Part shown: piece after piece, positions 16,668 through 25,001 of the stretch
How the letters are laid out: every line of letters begins with the position of its first letter
Numbering within the stretch: position 1 is the first letter of the stretch
Assembly: GCA_964419545.1 (NCBI GenBank)
Contig: CAYQQU010000039.1
Coordinates: 1-54,841 of the forward strand
DNA length: 54,841 nucleotides
Origin: CAYQQU01 sp964419545
GTDB taxonomy: Bacteria > Bacteroidota > Bacteroidia > Chitinophagales > Saprospiraceae
Direction: 5' to 3'
Translations under genes and position numbers: made by a program
The notes under the pieces: generated by a model
Database searches by the model: none
The model's input: only the letters and a program-made list of their open reading frames with translations
Told to the model about the DNA's origin: nothing

Positions 16668-17957
16668 ATGAAAACAAGACAGGTAACTCCTTGGCTGCTC
16701 ACCCTACTCTTCGCAGTCACCCTCAGTTCAAGCGGCTGGGCCCAGGAAAAGGCCGAGCCGGAAGTTGACCACTCGTACAAGCCGCTGACGGTCAGGCTCA
16801 GCGAAGACGGCAGCAAATACGTGAGGTTCATTATCTGGCACCAGCAATGGATGGTGACCAACAACCTGGCGGTGGAAGACGCCTCGCTCCAGCTCACCCA
16901 CCTGGCGCGTCGCTCCCGCTTTTTGGCCTACGCTCAGATATCTCCCCGTTTTCTGATCCTGACGCACGTGGGCCTCAACAACCTTACCCCCGGCACGCTG
17001 ACGCCCCTCGGCAACAACGAGGGCGCCGACGCCGCCCAGTTCTTTCTGCACGATGCCTGGACGGAGTTCAAAGTCACCAACAATAGCGGGCTGTACATCG
17101 GGGGCGGCCTCCATTACTGGAAAGGACTTACGCGCCTGGCCAACCAGAGCACGCTGAACTTTATGACCCTCGACAATACGCGCCCCTTCGTCCACTGGCA
17201 TTCCCTGGCAGTTACCGACCAGTTTGCCCGCCACCTCGGCATCTACGCCAAGGGGCAGGTGGGTAAATTCGACTACCGGCTGGCCTTCAACAATCCGGGG
17301 CGCAACGGATTGCAGCGTGACTTCGGGGGCAGTTCCTCGCTGACTTACGACGGATTCGCCCAGGCGGACAGCGACGGCGACCCTACCGGCAACACCATCA
17401 TCGAAGGCTATCTGCGATACAACTTCTGGGATTCGGAGTCTACCAAACTGCCCTATCAGGTGGGCACCTACCTGGGCAGCAAAAAGATATTCGGCATCGG
17501 CGGCGGCTTTTTCCTGCATCCCGACGGTATGTATAACGGCGCTGCCAACGAACACGAAAGCGTCAGTCACTTCGCGGTAGACGCTTTTCTCGATCTGCCC
17601 CTGGCCGGCGCCGATTGCCTCAACGCCTACGCTGCTTTTATGAACTTTGACTACGGTGAAAACTTCGTCAGCCGCTGGGCCGGCACCGGCACGGTGCTCT
17701 ACGGGCATGTCGGCTACAAACTGCCTTCCACGCCCATCATGCCGTACGTGGCTTTCCAAACGGGCAATTATGACGGGCTGGAAGACAACACTTCGGCTTT
17801 CGACCTGGGCGTGAATTATTTCATCAACGGCCACCACGCCAAGATCACGCTGGAGCTCCACACCATCAACAACGATCCGCGCGAAGGCGGCTTCGACGAG
17901 AACGGGGAAATTCAAAACGTAACGCAAATCCGCCTGCAGGGCCACATTTTTCTGTAG
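16668..17957 (+). CDS. Outer-membrane porin-like beta-barrel protein
   Basis: A 429-residue exported protein with a clear signal peptide (MKTRQVTPWLLTLLFAVTLSSSGWAQ). The rest is alternating amphipathic strands rich in Tyr/Phe/Gly with Asn/Asp turns (GLYIGGGLHYWKGL, VGKFDYRLAFNNPGR, VGYKLPSTPIMPYVAFQTG) and ends in a strand finishing IRLQGHIFL. This fits a phosphate-selective-porin-like or general porin barrel. It precedes the DUF4212/symporter pair by 35 bases in the same operon, which suggests it admits the symporter's substrate through the outer membrane. Confidence 0.85.
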   Translation: MKTRQVTPWLLTLLFAVTLSSSGWAQEKAEPEVDHSYKPLTVRLSEDGSKYVRFIIWHQQWMVTNNLAVEDASLQLTHLARRSRFLAYAQISPRFLILTHVGLNNLTPGTLTPLGNNEGADAAQFFLHDAWTEFKVTNNSGLYIGGGLHYWKGLTRLANQSTLNFMTLDNTRPFVHWHSLAVTDQFARHLGIYAKGQVGKFDYRLAFNNPGRNGLQRDFGGSSSLTYDGFAQADSDGDPTGNTIIEGYLRYNFWDSESTKLPYQVGTYLGSKKIFGIGGGFFLHPDGMYNGAANEHESVSHFAVDAFLDLPLAGADCLNAYAAFMNFDYGENFVSRWAGTGTVLYGHVGYKLPSTPIMPYVAFQTGNYDGLEDNTSAFDLGVNYFINGHHAKITLELHTINNDPREGGFDENGEIQNVTQIRLQGHIFL

Positions 17958-17992
17958 GCCATCACTTAACCTAATCACTAAAATCTGTCGAT

Positions 17993-18250
17993 ATGTCTGA
18001 AAAAAATTTACAAGCCTACTGGAAAGAGAATCTCCGGTACCTGCTCATACTACTCCTGATCTGGTTTGTCGTCTCTTACGGAGCCGGCATCCTCTTAGCC
18101 GACGTCCTCAACAACATCAAGCTCGGCGGCTTCAAGCTCGGCTTCTGGTTCGCCCAGCAGGGCGCCATGTACGTCTTCGTGTTGCTGATCTACATCTACG
18201 TGAGATTGATGAACACGCTCGACAAGAAGTACGACGTACAAGAAGACTAA
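17993..18250 (+). CDS. DUF4212 small subunit of sodium:solute symporter
   Basis: 85 residues with the family's N-terminal AYWKENLRYLLILLLIWFVVSYGAGILL and a second helix around GFWFAQQGAMYVFVLLIYIYV, giving two transmembrane segments. DUF4212 proteins are encoded immediately before SSS carriers of the acetate-permease-like group and are believed to be accessory subunits. The order and 33-base gap to the carrier gene are exactly as expected. Confidence 0.93.
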   Translation: MSEKNLQAYWKENLRYLLILLLIWFVVSYGAGILLADVLNNIKLGGFKLGFWFAQQGAMYVFVLLIYIYVRLMNTLDKKYDVQED

Positions 18251-18283
18251 ACCATTAAGCAACAACCTTAAACGCTAATCATT

Positions 18284-19972
18284 ATGGGTGTTCAAACCTG
18301 GACTTTCCTTCTCGTTGGCATCACCTTTGCCATATACATCGGCATCGCGATCTGGTCGCGCGCCGGTTCCACCAAAGAATTCTACGTCGCCGGCGGCGGC
18401 GTTCACCCCATCGCCAACGGCATGGCGACTGCCGCCGACTGGATGTCGGCCGCGTCCTTCATCTCGATGGCCGGGCTCATTTCTTTCCTCGGCTACGACG
18501 GTTCCGTTTACCTGATGGGCTGGACGGGCGGCTATGTATTGCTGGCTTTATTGCTGGCCCCTTATCTGCGAAAATTCGGCAAATTCACCGTGCCCGATTT
18601 TATCGGCGAGCGCTACTATTCGCAAACGGCCCGCATCGTGGCTGTCGTCTGCGCCCTTTTCGTCTCCTTCACTTATGTTGCCGGCCAGATGCGGGGCGTG
18701 GGTATCGTCTTTTCCCGCTTCCTGGAAGTACCCATCACCCTGGGCGTGGTTATCGGCATGGCCATCGTATTCGTCTACGCCGTGCTCGGCGGGATGAAGG
18801 GCATCACTTACACTCAGGTGGCGCAGTATTGCGTACTGATCTTCGCATTTATGGTGCCGGCCATTTTCATTTCGCTGCAAATGACGGGCAACCCCATTCC
18901 TCAGTTGGGCATGGGCGGCACCTTATCGGACGGCACCTACCTGCTCGATAAACTCGACGGCCTCAACCAGGAGCTGGGGTTCGCCCAATATACTGAGGGC
19001 ACCAAACCCATGGTGGACGTTTTCTGCATCACTGCGGCCCTGATGCTGGGCACCGCGGGGCTGCCGCACGTGATCGTCCGCTTCTTCACCGTACCCCGGG
19101 TGCGCGACGCCCGCACTTCGGCCGGATGGGCCCTGCTGTTTATCGCCCTACTGTACACTACGGCGCCGGCCGTTGCCGTTTTCGCCCGCACGAATATGAT
19201 CCAGACGGTTGCCAACGCCAAGTACGAAGACCTGCCGGACTGGGTGAGCAACTGGGAGGAAACCGGCCTGATCGTGATGGAAGACAAGAACAACGACGGC
19301 GTGGTGCAGTACGTGGCGGACAAAGACGCCAATGAGTTCGTTCCCGACCGCGACATCATGGTGCTGGCCAATCCGGAAATCGCCAACCTGCCCAACTGGG
19401 TGATCGCTCTGGTCGCCGCAGGCGGCCTAGCGGCTGCGCTGTCGACGGCCGCGGGGCTGCTGCTGGTTATCTCCAGCGCCATTTCGCACGACTTACTGAA
19501 GAACGCCATCAAACCGGACATCTCGGAAAAGGGTGAGTTGGTCGCCGCTCGTATCGCCGCCGCCGCCGCCGTCGGCGCCGCCGGATATCTGGGCATCAAC
19601 CCGCCGGGCTTTGTCGCGCAGGTAGTCGCCTTCGCCTTCGGGCTGGCTGCGTCCTCCTTCTTCCCCGCCATCATACTGGGTATCTTCGACAAACGCACCA
19701 ATATGCAGGGCGCCGTCGCCGGTATGATCACGGGCATCCTCTTTACGGCGATCTACATTATCTACTTCAAGTTTATCAATCCGGCCGCCAACGTTTCCGA
19801 AAACTGGTTCCTCGGCATTTCTCCCGAAGGCATCGGCACCATCGGCATGGTGGTCAATATGGTCGTTACCATCGGCGTTTCCCGGCTCACGCCGGAGCCG
19901 CCTGAAGAAATTCAGGACCTCGTGGAAGACATCCGGATCCCGCGCGGCGCCGGGGATGCACACGCCCATTGA
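18284..19972 (+). CDS. Sodium:solute symporter (SSS family, ActP-like)
   Basis: A 562-residue carrier with about 13 transmembrane helices. It has the SSS signature features FYVAGGGVHPIANGMATAADWMSAASF, FTVPDFIGERYY, GGMKGITYTQVAQY and AAGGLAAALSTAAGLLLVISSAISHDLLK. A soluble insert with Asp-rich sequence (MEDKNNDGVVQYVADKDANEF) lies between helices, as in other DUF4212-linked carriers. Na+-coupled import of acetate or another small carboxylate is the best guess from family and context. The substrate is not proved by sequence. Confidence 0.92.
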   Translation: MGVQTWTFLLVGITFAIYIGIAIWSRAGSTKEFYVAGGGVHPIANGMATAADWMSAASFISMAGLISFLGYDGSVYLMGWTGGYVLLALLLAPYLRKFGKFTVPDFIGERYYSQTARIVAVVCALFVSFTYVAGQMRGVGIVFSRFLEVPITLGVVIGMAIVFVYAVLGGMKGITYTQVAQYCVLIFAFMVPAIFISLQMTGNPIPQLGMGGTLSDGTYLLDKLDGLNQELGFAQYTEGTKPMVDVFCITAALMLGTAGLPHVIVRFFTVPRVRDARTSAGWALLFIALLYTTAPAVAVFARTNMIQTVANAKYEDLPDWVSNWEETGLIVMEDKNNDGVVQYVADKDANEFVPDRDIMVLANPEIANLPNWVIALVAAGGLAAALSTAAGLLLVISSAISHDLLKNAIKPDISEKGELVAARIAAAAAVGAAGYLGINPPGFVAQVVAFAFGLAASSFFPAIILGIFDKRTNMQGAVAGMITGILFTAIYIIYFKFINPAANVSENWFLGISPEGIGTIGMVVNMVVTIGVSRLTPEPPEEIQDLVEDIRIPRGAGDAHAH

Positions 19973-19983
19973 TCCTACGATCG

Positions 19984-20008
19984 TTGGCGGTTCCCAAAAA
20001 GCCGCCAA
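19984..20008 (+). terminator. Short stem-loop after the symporter gene
   Basis: TTGGCGG (19984-19990) and CCGCCAA (20002-20008) form a perfect 7-bp stem just downstream of the symporter stop, before a larger structure. It has no T-run, so it may stabilise the 3' end rather than terminate. Confidence 0.4.
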
Positions 20009-20032
20009 TGACGAAAGACTAACCTCATCACT

Positions 20033-20093
20033 CCGGTGGGAGCCGGTTCTTTACCCTAAGCCGGTAAACATACGAGCTCCCGCCGGCTTTTTT
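20033..20093 (+). terminator. Intrinsic terminator or attenuator with nested stem
   Basis: CCGGTGGGAGC (20033-20043) pairs with GCTCCCGCCGG (20076-20086) over 11 bp with one T:G wobble, followed by six T (20088-20093). The loop contains its own 6-bp stem TTTACC (20050-20055)/GGTAAA (20063-20068). It lies 24 bases before the next small gene of the same direction, so partial termination would lower expression of the sensor kinase relative to the carrier. Confidence 0.7.
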
Positions 20094-20117
20094 CAACCAA
20101 AAATTACGGACAACGCC

Positions 20118-20333
20118 ATGAAACTTCGTTTCAGCACGCTATTCTCGGATATTTTCCTCATCGTCTACATCATGGGTACGCTCATCCTGCGTTTTTTCCT
20201 GGAGCCCCAGCTGCAAGGCAATTTCCTGATCTCGGTCGGCCTCGGAGCCTTCGCGTTGCTCTTCGCCTGGGCCCTGATCAAAGTACGGGTGCTCAACCCA
20301 TCCATTTTCAATCTTGGCCGGGAAAATGAATAG
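20118..20333 (+). CDS. Small two-helix membrane protein
   Basis: 71 residues, MKLRFSTLFSDIFLIVYIMG and onward, with two hydrophobic segments (about 9-28 and 37-56) and a charged C-terminal tail. No family is recognised. It sits between the DUF4212/symporter pair and the symporter-kinase gene on the same strand, just after the terminator-like structure. It may be a small partner of one of the carriers. Confidence 0.7.
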   Translation: MKLRFSTLFSDIFLIVYIMGTLILRFFLEPQLQGNFLISVGLGAFALLFAWALIKVRVLNPSIFNLGRENE

Positions 20334-20377
20334 GTTGTATTATCTTTAATCTTCCATCGAAACGGAGGAAGATTGCC

Positions 20378-20584
20378 ATGACGAACGACAAAGGATTCAA
20401 ACTGCTGGGCCTCTTCGCTTTGGCCCTGATTTTATTCAATTTTCCCATCATCAAGCTGTTCAGCTATCCCGTTCAGCTCGGAGGCATTCCATTACTATAC
20501 GGCTACGTCTTCGCGGTATGGGTGGTGCTGATCATCCTCACCGCCCGCATCGTGGAGGGGCGCAAAGCCGATAACCGCCGCTAA
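20378..20584 (+). CDS. Small membrane protein, DUF3311-like, preceding the symporter-kinase
   Basis: 68 residues with two hydrophobic segments and the middle sequence LGGIPLLYGYVFAVWVVLIIL, which recalls small DUF3311 proteins found before SSS carriers. The start is supported by an unusually strong Shine-Dalgarno, GGAGGAA at 20364-20370, nine bases before the ATG, a rare feature in this phylum. The stop is 8 bases from the kinase gene's ATG. By analogy with DUF4212 it could be the small subunit of the kinase-fused symporter. The family link is tentative. Confidence 0.75.
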   Translation: MTNDKGFKLLGLFALALILFNFPIIKLFSYPVQLGGIPLLYGYVFAVWVVLIILTARIVEGRKADNRR

Positions 20585-20592
20585 CCGGGCCA

Positions 20593-23352
20593 ATGGATAC
20601 GGGGTGGATCATATTATTGTCTTTCCTTTACGTCGGGGTGCTTTTCGTGGTCGCCTACTACGCCGAACGGCAATTCGAACGCGGGCGCAGCCTCGTCAAC
20701 AACCCCGTCATCTACTCTTTATCCCTGGCCGTTTACTGCACGGCCTGGACTTTCTACGGGAGCGTCGGCCGGGCCGCCACCGACGGCATGGGATTTCTGC
20801 CGATCTACCTGGGGCCGGTCATTCTCGCCCCCCTATGGTGGGTGCTGCTGAAAAAGATCATTCTCATCAGCAAATCCCAGCGCATCACCTCCATTGCCGA
20901 CTTCATCTCTTCGCGTTACGGCAAGAGCACCTGGCTGGGCATCATCGCCACCCTGATCTCCGTTTTCGGGATCATTCCCTACATCTCGATACAGCTCAAA
21001 GCTATTTCGGCGAGTTACTACATTTTGGGCCACGGCGCCAGCAGGGTGGAAAGCAGCGCTGCCACGCCCTTTTTCCTTGACAATTCACTATACATTGCCG
21101 GCGCATTGGCCTTGTTCACCATCTTTTTCGGCACCCGCCATCTCGACCCCAACGAACGCCACGAAGGGCTGGTCGCCGCCATCGCCTTCGAGTCTCTGGT
21201 CAAGCTGATCGCTTTCCTGGCCGTCGGTATTTTCGTGACGTTCGGGATCTACGAAGGCTTCGGCGACCTGTTTGCCGTGGCTTCCTCTGATGAAGCTATC
21301 CGCCGTTTGCTGGCTTTCCAGGAGGTCGGCATCGACGGCGGAGAATGGTTCTGGCTGATCTTCCTTTCGATGTCGGCCATTATTTTCCTGCCGCGGCAGT
21401 TCCACGTCGCAGTAGTTGAAAACACCAACCCTCAGTACGTGGCGCGCGCCTCCTGGCTGTTCCCGCTGTACTTGCTGCTGATCAACATCTTCGTCTTGCC
21501 CATTGCCGTCGGCGGGCTGATCCAGTTTCCCGAGCACGCCGTCGAACCGGATACCTTCGTGCTCAGCCTGCCCCTGGCTTACGGAAAGACGGCCCTGGCC
21601 ATGGTGGCCGCGATCGGCGGCTTTTCGGCCGCCACCAGCATGGTGATCGTTGCGGTGATCGCGCTGAGCATCATGATCAGCAACAACCTCGTATTGCCGT
21701 TTCTGCTCAAACCCCAGATCCTGCGCGAGGAAGGCTACTACAACCTCACTTCGCGCCTGCTCGGCATCCGGCGCATCAGCATTGTAGTGGTGTTGCTGCT
21801 GGCCTACGCCTATTTTAAGTCGGTGGGCGAAAACTACCCCCTCGTTTCCATCGGACTGATCTCGTTCACCGCCGTAGCCCAGTTTGCGCCAACCGTCATC
21901 GGCGGTATTTACTGGAAACGCGGCACCCGCAGCGGCGCGATCGCCGGTTTGCTTATCGGCTTTTGCATCTGGGCGTACACCTTGCCGCTGCCGACCCTGG
22001 AACAGGCGGGTATTCTGCCGTTCTCGTTCGTCGAATCGGGGCCTTTCGGCATCGCTTTGCTGCGGCCCTACCACCTGTTCGGCTTGACGGGATTCGATCA
22101 CATCTCGCACGCCGCTTTCTGGAGCCTGTTCTTCAACGCGATCGCCTATTTCGGCGTTTCGCTGGGCACCCGGCAGCGCCCCCTGGAGATCAGCCAGGCC
22201 GATATTTTCGTCAACATCTACAAATACCGCAGCGGCGGCGGCGATTACGAGGTACTGCGCCGGCAGGCGCCCATGCAGGAGATCAAACAGCTGCTCGATC
22301 GCTTTCTGGGACCAAACCGCACGCGCGAAATACTGAACAGCTACGAAAAAAACCACGGCCTCGACCTGGGTCGGGAAGCAATGGCCGGCCCCGACCTGAT
22401 CACTTTCGTGGAAACCCACCTCACCGGCGCCATCGGCGCGGCTTCCGCCAAAGTGATCATCGGCTCCATCGCCAAAGAAGACCCCATCAGCCTGGAAGAG
22501 ATGTTCAAAATACTGGAACAAACCCAGGAAATTATTCAATACAGCAAAGCCCTGGAACGCAAGTCGGGAGAATTGGAACGCACTACGCTGGAACTGAAGG
22601 TCGCCAACGAACGCCTCAAAGAGCTGGACCGCCTCAAAGCCGATTTCATCACCACCGTCACCCACGAACTGCGCACGCCCATTACTTCCATCAAAGCCCT
22701 CTCCAAGATATTGCTGACCAAAGCCGAACTGCCGCATCAGAAAAGAGAGGAATTCCTCAGCATCCTCGTCAATGAAAGCGAACGCATCTCCCGGCTGATC
22801 AATCAGGTGCTCGACCTGGAAAAGATCCAGACCGTTCCGGTCGACGACGAGCTGGAAATGCTGGAATTCACCACTGTTGTCCGCAACGCCTACAACGGCC
22901 TCAAACAGCTGATGGAGGAAAAACAGATCGATCACTGCCTGGAACTTCCGGCCTCGGGCCATTTTCCCGTGCGCGGGCACTACGACCGCCTCACCCAGGT
23001 GGTGGTCAACCTGGTTTCCAACGCCATCAAGTTCGCCAATGCCGAATCGGGCCGGATCGAAGTCCGCCTCGTTCCTCAGAACGGCTCCGTTCGCCTCAGC
23101 ATACAAGACAACGGACGCGGCATTGCGCCGGCCGACCAGCATCACATTTTCGAAAAATTTACTCAGGTCAACGACCGCCGCGCCGGCAAGCCCAAAGGCA
23201 GCGGCCTGGGCCTGTTCATCACCAAAACCATCCTCGAACACCACGGGGGACGCATCTGGGTGGAAAGCGAGGTCAACCGGGGCGCTAAATTCGTCGTGGA
23301 GCTGCCCCTGGCTGAGCAGGGCACAACCCATAGCCGTCAGGCTGTGGAATGA
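20593..23352 (+). CDS. Symporter-STAC-histidine kinase (CbrA-like sensor)
   Basis: 919 residues. Residues ~1-530 are an SSS transporter domain (FYGSVGRAATDGMGFLPIYLGP, SQRITSIADFISSRYGKS, GGFSAATSMVIVAVIALSIMISN). Residues ~545-650 are a STAC-type linker (LLDRFLGPNRTREIL, VETHLTGAIGAASAKVIIGSI), followed by a coiled-coil signalling helix. The HisKA box is TVTHELRTPITS with the phospho-acceptor His at 691. The ATPase has NLVSNAIKFAN, IQDNGRGIAP and GSGLGLFITKTILEHHGG. Unlike Pseudomonas CbrA it has no PAS domain, and no receiver is fused or nearby, so its response regulator is elsewhere. The likely role is to couple solute transport or occupancy to phosphorylation. It is the last gene of the island. 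Confidence 0.94.
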   Translation: MDTGWIILLSFLYVGVLFVVAYYAERQFERGRSLVNNPVIYSLSLAVYCTAWTFYGSVGRAATDGMGFLPIYLGPVILAPLWWVLLKKIILISKSQRITSIADFISSRYGKSTWLGIIATLISVFGIIPYISIQLKAISASYYILGHGASRVESSAATPFFLDNSLYIAGALALFTIFFGTRHLDPNERHEGLVAAIAFESLVKLIAFLAVGIFVTFGIYEGFGDLFAVASSDEAIRRLLAFQEVGIDGGEWFWLIFLSMSAIIFLPRQFHVAVVENTNPQYVARASWLFPLYLLLINIFVLPIAVGGLIQFPEHAVEPDTFVLSLPLAYGKTALAMVAAIGGFSAATSMVIVAVIALSIMISNNLVLPFLLKPQILREEGYYNLTSRLLGIRRISIVVVLLLAYAYFKSVGENYPLVSIGLISFTAVAQFAPTVIGGIYWKRGTRSGAIAGLLIGFCIWAYTLPLPTLEQAGILPFSFVESGPFGIALLRPYHLFGLTGFDHISHAAFWSLFFNAIAYFGVSLGTRQRPLEISQADIFVNIYKYRSGGGDYEVLRRQAPMQEIKQLLDRFLGPNRTREILNSYEKNHGLDLGREAMAGPDLITFVETHLTGAIGAASAKVIIGSIAKEDPISLEEMFKILEQTQEIIQYSKALERKSGELERTTLELKVANERLKELDRLKADFITTVTHELRTPITSIKALSKILLTKAELPHQKREEFLSILVNESERISRLINQVLDLEKIQTVPVDDELEMLEFTTVVRNAYNGLKQLMEEKQIDHCLELPASGHFPVRGHYDRLTQVVVNLVSNAIKFANAESGRIEVRLVPQNGSVRLSIQDNGRGIAPADQHHIFEKFTQVNDRRAGKPKGSGLGLFITKTILEHHGGRIWVESEVNRGAKFVVELPLAEQGTTHSRQAVE

Positions 23353-23543
23353 AGCGCAAAGGGGTAGATATTCCAGCAATTTCCGGATTGGCGGGAAGCA
23401 TCTCTCCATTCCCAGCGCCAGAGCCTGCCTCGCCGGCAGGTCGGAGAAGAAGAAGTTTCACCAACTCGAAAATAGGGCCCATTGTTCCGAGAACCGGAAC
23501 AATCCCTTTGGAAGAACCCATAAGCACTACCTCCACGCAAGCG
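23353..23543. terminator. Convergent junction with two hairpins
   Basis: Two stem-loops lie between the kinase and pyrC ends: CCTGCC/GGCAGG (23424-23440), and a perfect 9-bp stem ATTGTTCCG/CGGAACAAT with a 5-base loop (23481-23503). The second is the better bidirectional terminator candidate. T-runs are weak on both strands. Confidence 0.5.
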
Positions 23544-24881
23544 CTAATCGCGGGCAAAAAGCAGCCGCTCTCCCCATTTTCCTTCGTCGAACTCCCCTTC
23601 GTGATAAGCCAGGTGGCCGCTGACTATGGTCGATCGCACCTTGCCTTTAAATGTGCGCCCTTCGAAAGGCGACCAGCCGCACTTGTGCAGAACATTGGCC
23701 TTGTTCACTTCCCAGGCTTCGTCGACATCCACCAATACGCAATCCGCCCAGGCGCCTTCGTCGAGGAAGCCGCGGTCGGCGATCTGAAAACAAACAGCCG
23801 GGGCGTGGCACATTTTCTCCACGATGCGCTCCAGGGTAATGGCGCCGCGGTGATAAAAAGAAAGCATCACGTTCAGGCTGTGCTGGATCAGTGGGACCCC
23901 CGAAGGCGCGCCGAAATACGTATTTTGTTTTTCGGCCCAGGTGTGGGGCGCGTGATCGGTAGCAATGATGTCGAGGCGGTCGTCGAGCAAAGCAGGCAGC
24001 AACGCCGACCGGTGTTCAGGGCCTTTGATCGCAGGATTGCACTTGATCTGGGCGCCCAGCCGGGCGTAATCCTCCGCGCTGAAATACAGATGGTGAACGC
24101 AAACCTCCGACGTGATCCTTTTCTCGGATAGCGGAATATCGTTGCGGAAAAGCGATAACTCATCGCCGGTGGAAATGTGCAGCACGTGCAGCCGGGCGTC
24201 GTGCTTGCGCGCCAGCTCTACGGCCAGCCGGCTCGATTTGAGGCAGGCCTCCACATTGCGGATCTCGGGATGCATGGCGATGGGCACCGCCTCGCCGTAT
24301 TTTTCCCGGTAAGCCTGCTCGTTGGTGCGCACCGTCGTCTCGTCTTCGCAGTGCGTTGCGATGAGCATCGGCGCCTTCGCAAAAAGGTGCTCCAGGGTGA
24401 CCGGATCGTCGACGAGCATATTGCCGGTGCTGGACCCCATAAACGCCTTAATGCCGCAAACCCTCTTCGGATCGGTGCGCAGCACTTCCTCCAGGTTGTC
24501 GTTGGCGGCGCCCATGAAGAAGGAGTAATTGGCCAGGGAGCAGGCCGCCGCCCGGTCGTATTTTTCCTGTAACCGCTCCTGCGTAACGGCCGGCGGCTTG
24601 GTATTCGGCATCTCCATATAAGAGGTGACCCCACCGGCCACTGCGGCCCGCGCTTCGGTGTATAATTCCGCCTTGTGCGTAAGGCCGGGTTCCCGGAAAT
24701 GCACCTGATCGTCGATGATGCCCGGAAAGAGGTGCCGGCCGGCTGCCGCTAGTTCCCGGTCGGCCGCTGCGTCGATGATCCCGCCCACTTTTTCCAGTCG
24801 ACCGTTGCGGATCAGTACATCCCCCCCGGCAATAGCGCCGCGGTTAACGATTTGTGCGTCTTTGATAAGCAATGTAGCCAT
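23544..24881 (-). CDS. pyrC: Dihydroorotase
   Basis: A 445-residue amidohydrolase of the class I/AllB-like type, catalysing N-carbamoyl-aspartate cyclisation in pyrimidine synthesis. Visible motifs are LFPGIIDDQVHFREPGLTHK, GIKAFMGSSTGNM with the Lys, THCEDETT, LHVLHIST and IATDHAPHT with the catalytic Asp. The first metal-binding His of the usual HxH is Gln59 here, while His61 is kept. I recall this DDQVH form in other Bacteroidota dihydroorotases, so it is probably a lineage variant. The start at 24881 (MATLLIKDAQIV) fits the family. A much longer in-frame extension to 25514 runs into the divergent purK gene and is not used. Confidence 0.9.
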   Translation of the reverse strand: MATLLIKDAQIVNRGAIAGGDVLIRNGRLEKVGGIIDAAADRELAAAGRHLFPGIIDDQVHFREPGLTHKAELYTEARAAVAGGVTSYMEMPNTKPPAVTQERLQEKYDRAAACSLANYSFFMGAANDNLEEVLRTDPKRVCGIKAFMGSSTGNMLVDDPVTLEHLFAKAPMLIATHCEDETTVRTNEQAYREKYGEAVPIAMHPEIRNVEACLKSSRLAVELARKHDARLHVLHISTGDELSLFRNDIPLSEKRITSEVCVHHLYFSAEDYARLGAQIKCNPAIKGPEHRSALLPALLDDRLDIIATDHAPHTWAEKQNTYFGAPSGVPLIQHSLNVMLSFYHRGAITLERIVEKMCHAPAVCFQIADRGFLDEGAWADCVLVDVDEAWEVNKANVLHKCGWSPFEGRTFKGKVRSTIVSGHLAYHEGEFDEGKWGERLLFARD

Positions 24882-24966
24882 GTCAGCAAAGTTGAAATGT
24901 AGGAATAGAGTTCTGCAATAGCACGGTGCGGGCAAAAGGAAAGGTAAAATAAAATACTCCCGCGCC

Positions 24967-24996
24967 TTGTCAAAATCCGGGGCCGGATTAATTTTG
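24967..24996 (+). promoter_or_regulatory. Strong consensus promoter of purK, implying a near-leaderless mRNA
   Basis: TTG (24967-24969), exactly 19 bases, then TAATTTTG (24989-24996) is a full Bacteroidota promoter. The purK ATG starts at 25002, only five bases after the -7 box, so the transcript should start at or within a few bases of the start codon. Confidence 0.7.
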
Positions 24997-25001
24997 CGAT
25001 T

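Noticed and set aside
9993..20590. TAACCGG at the ends of the small gene before lpxB and of the 68-residue protein gene, as further repeat copies
   Set aside because: Only 7-8 bases match and the rest of the repeat core is absent. Likely chance.
21088..23409. Long minus-strand open frame opposite the symporter-kinase
   Set aside because: The plus strand encodes unmistakable SSS, HisKA and HATPase motifs. The opposite frame is low-complexity in Gln/Asp/Gly and has no family features.
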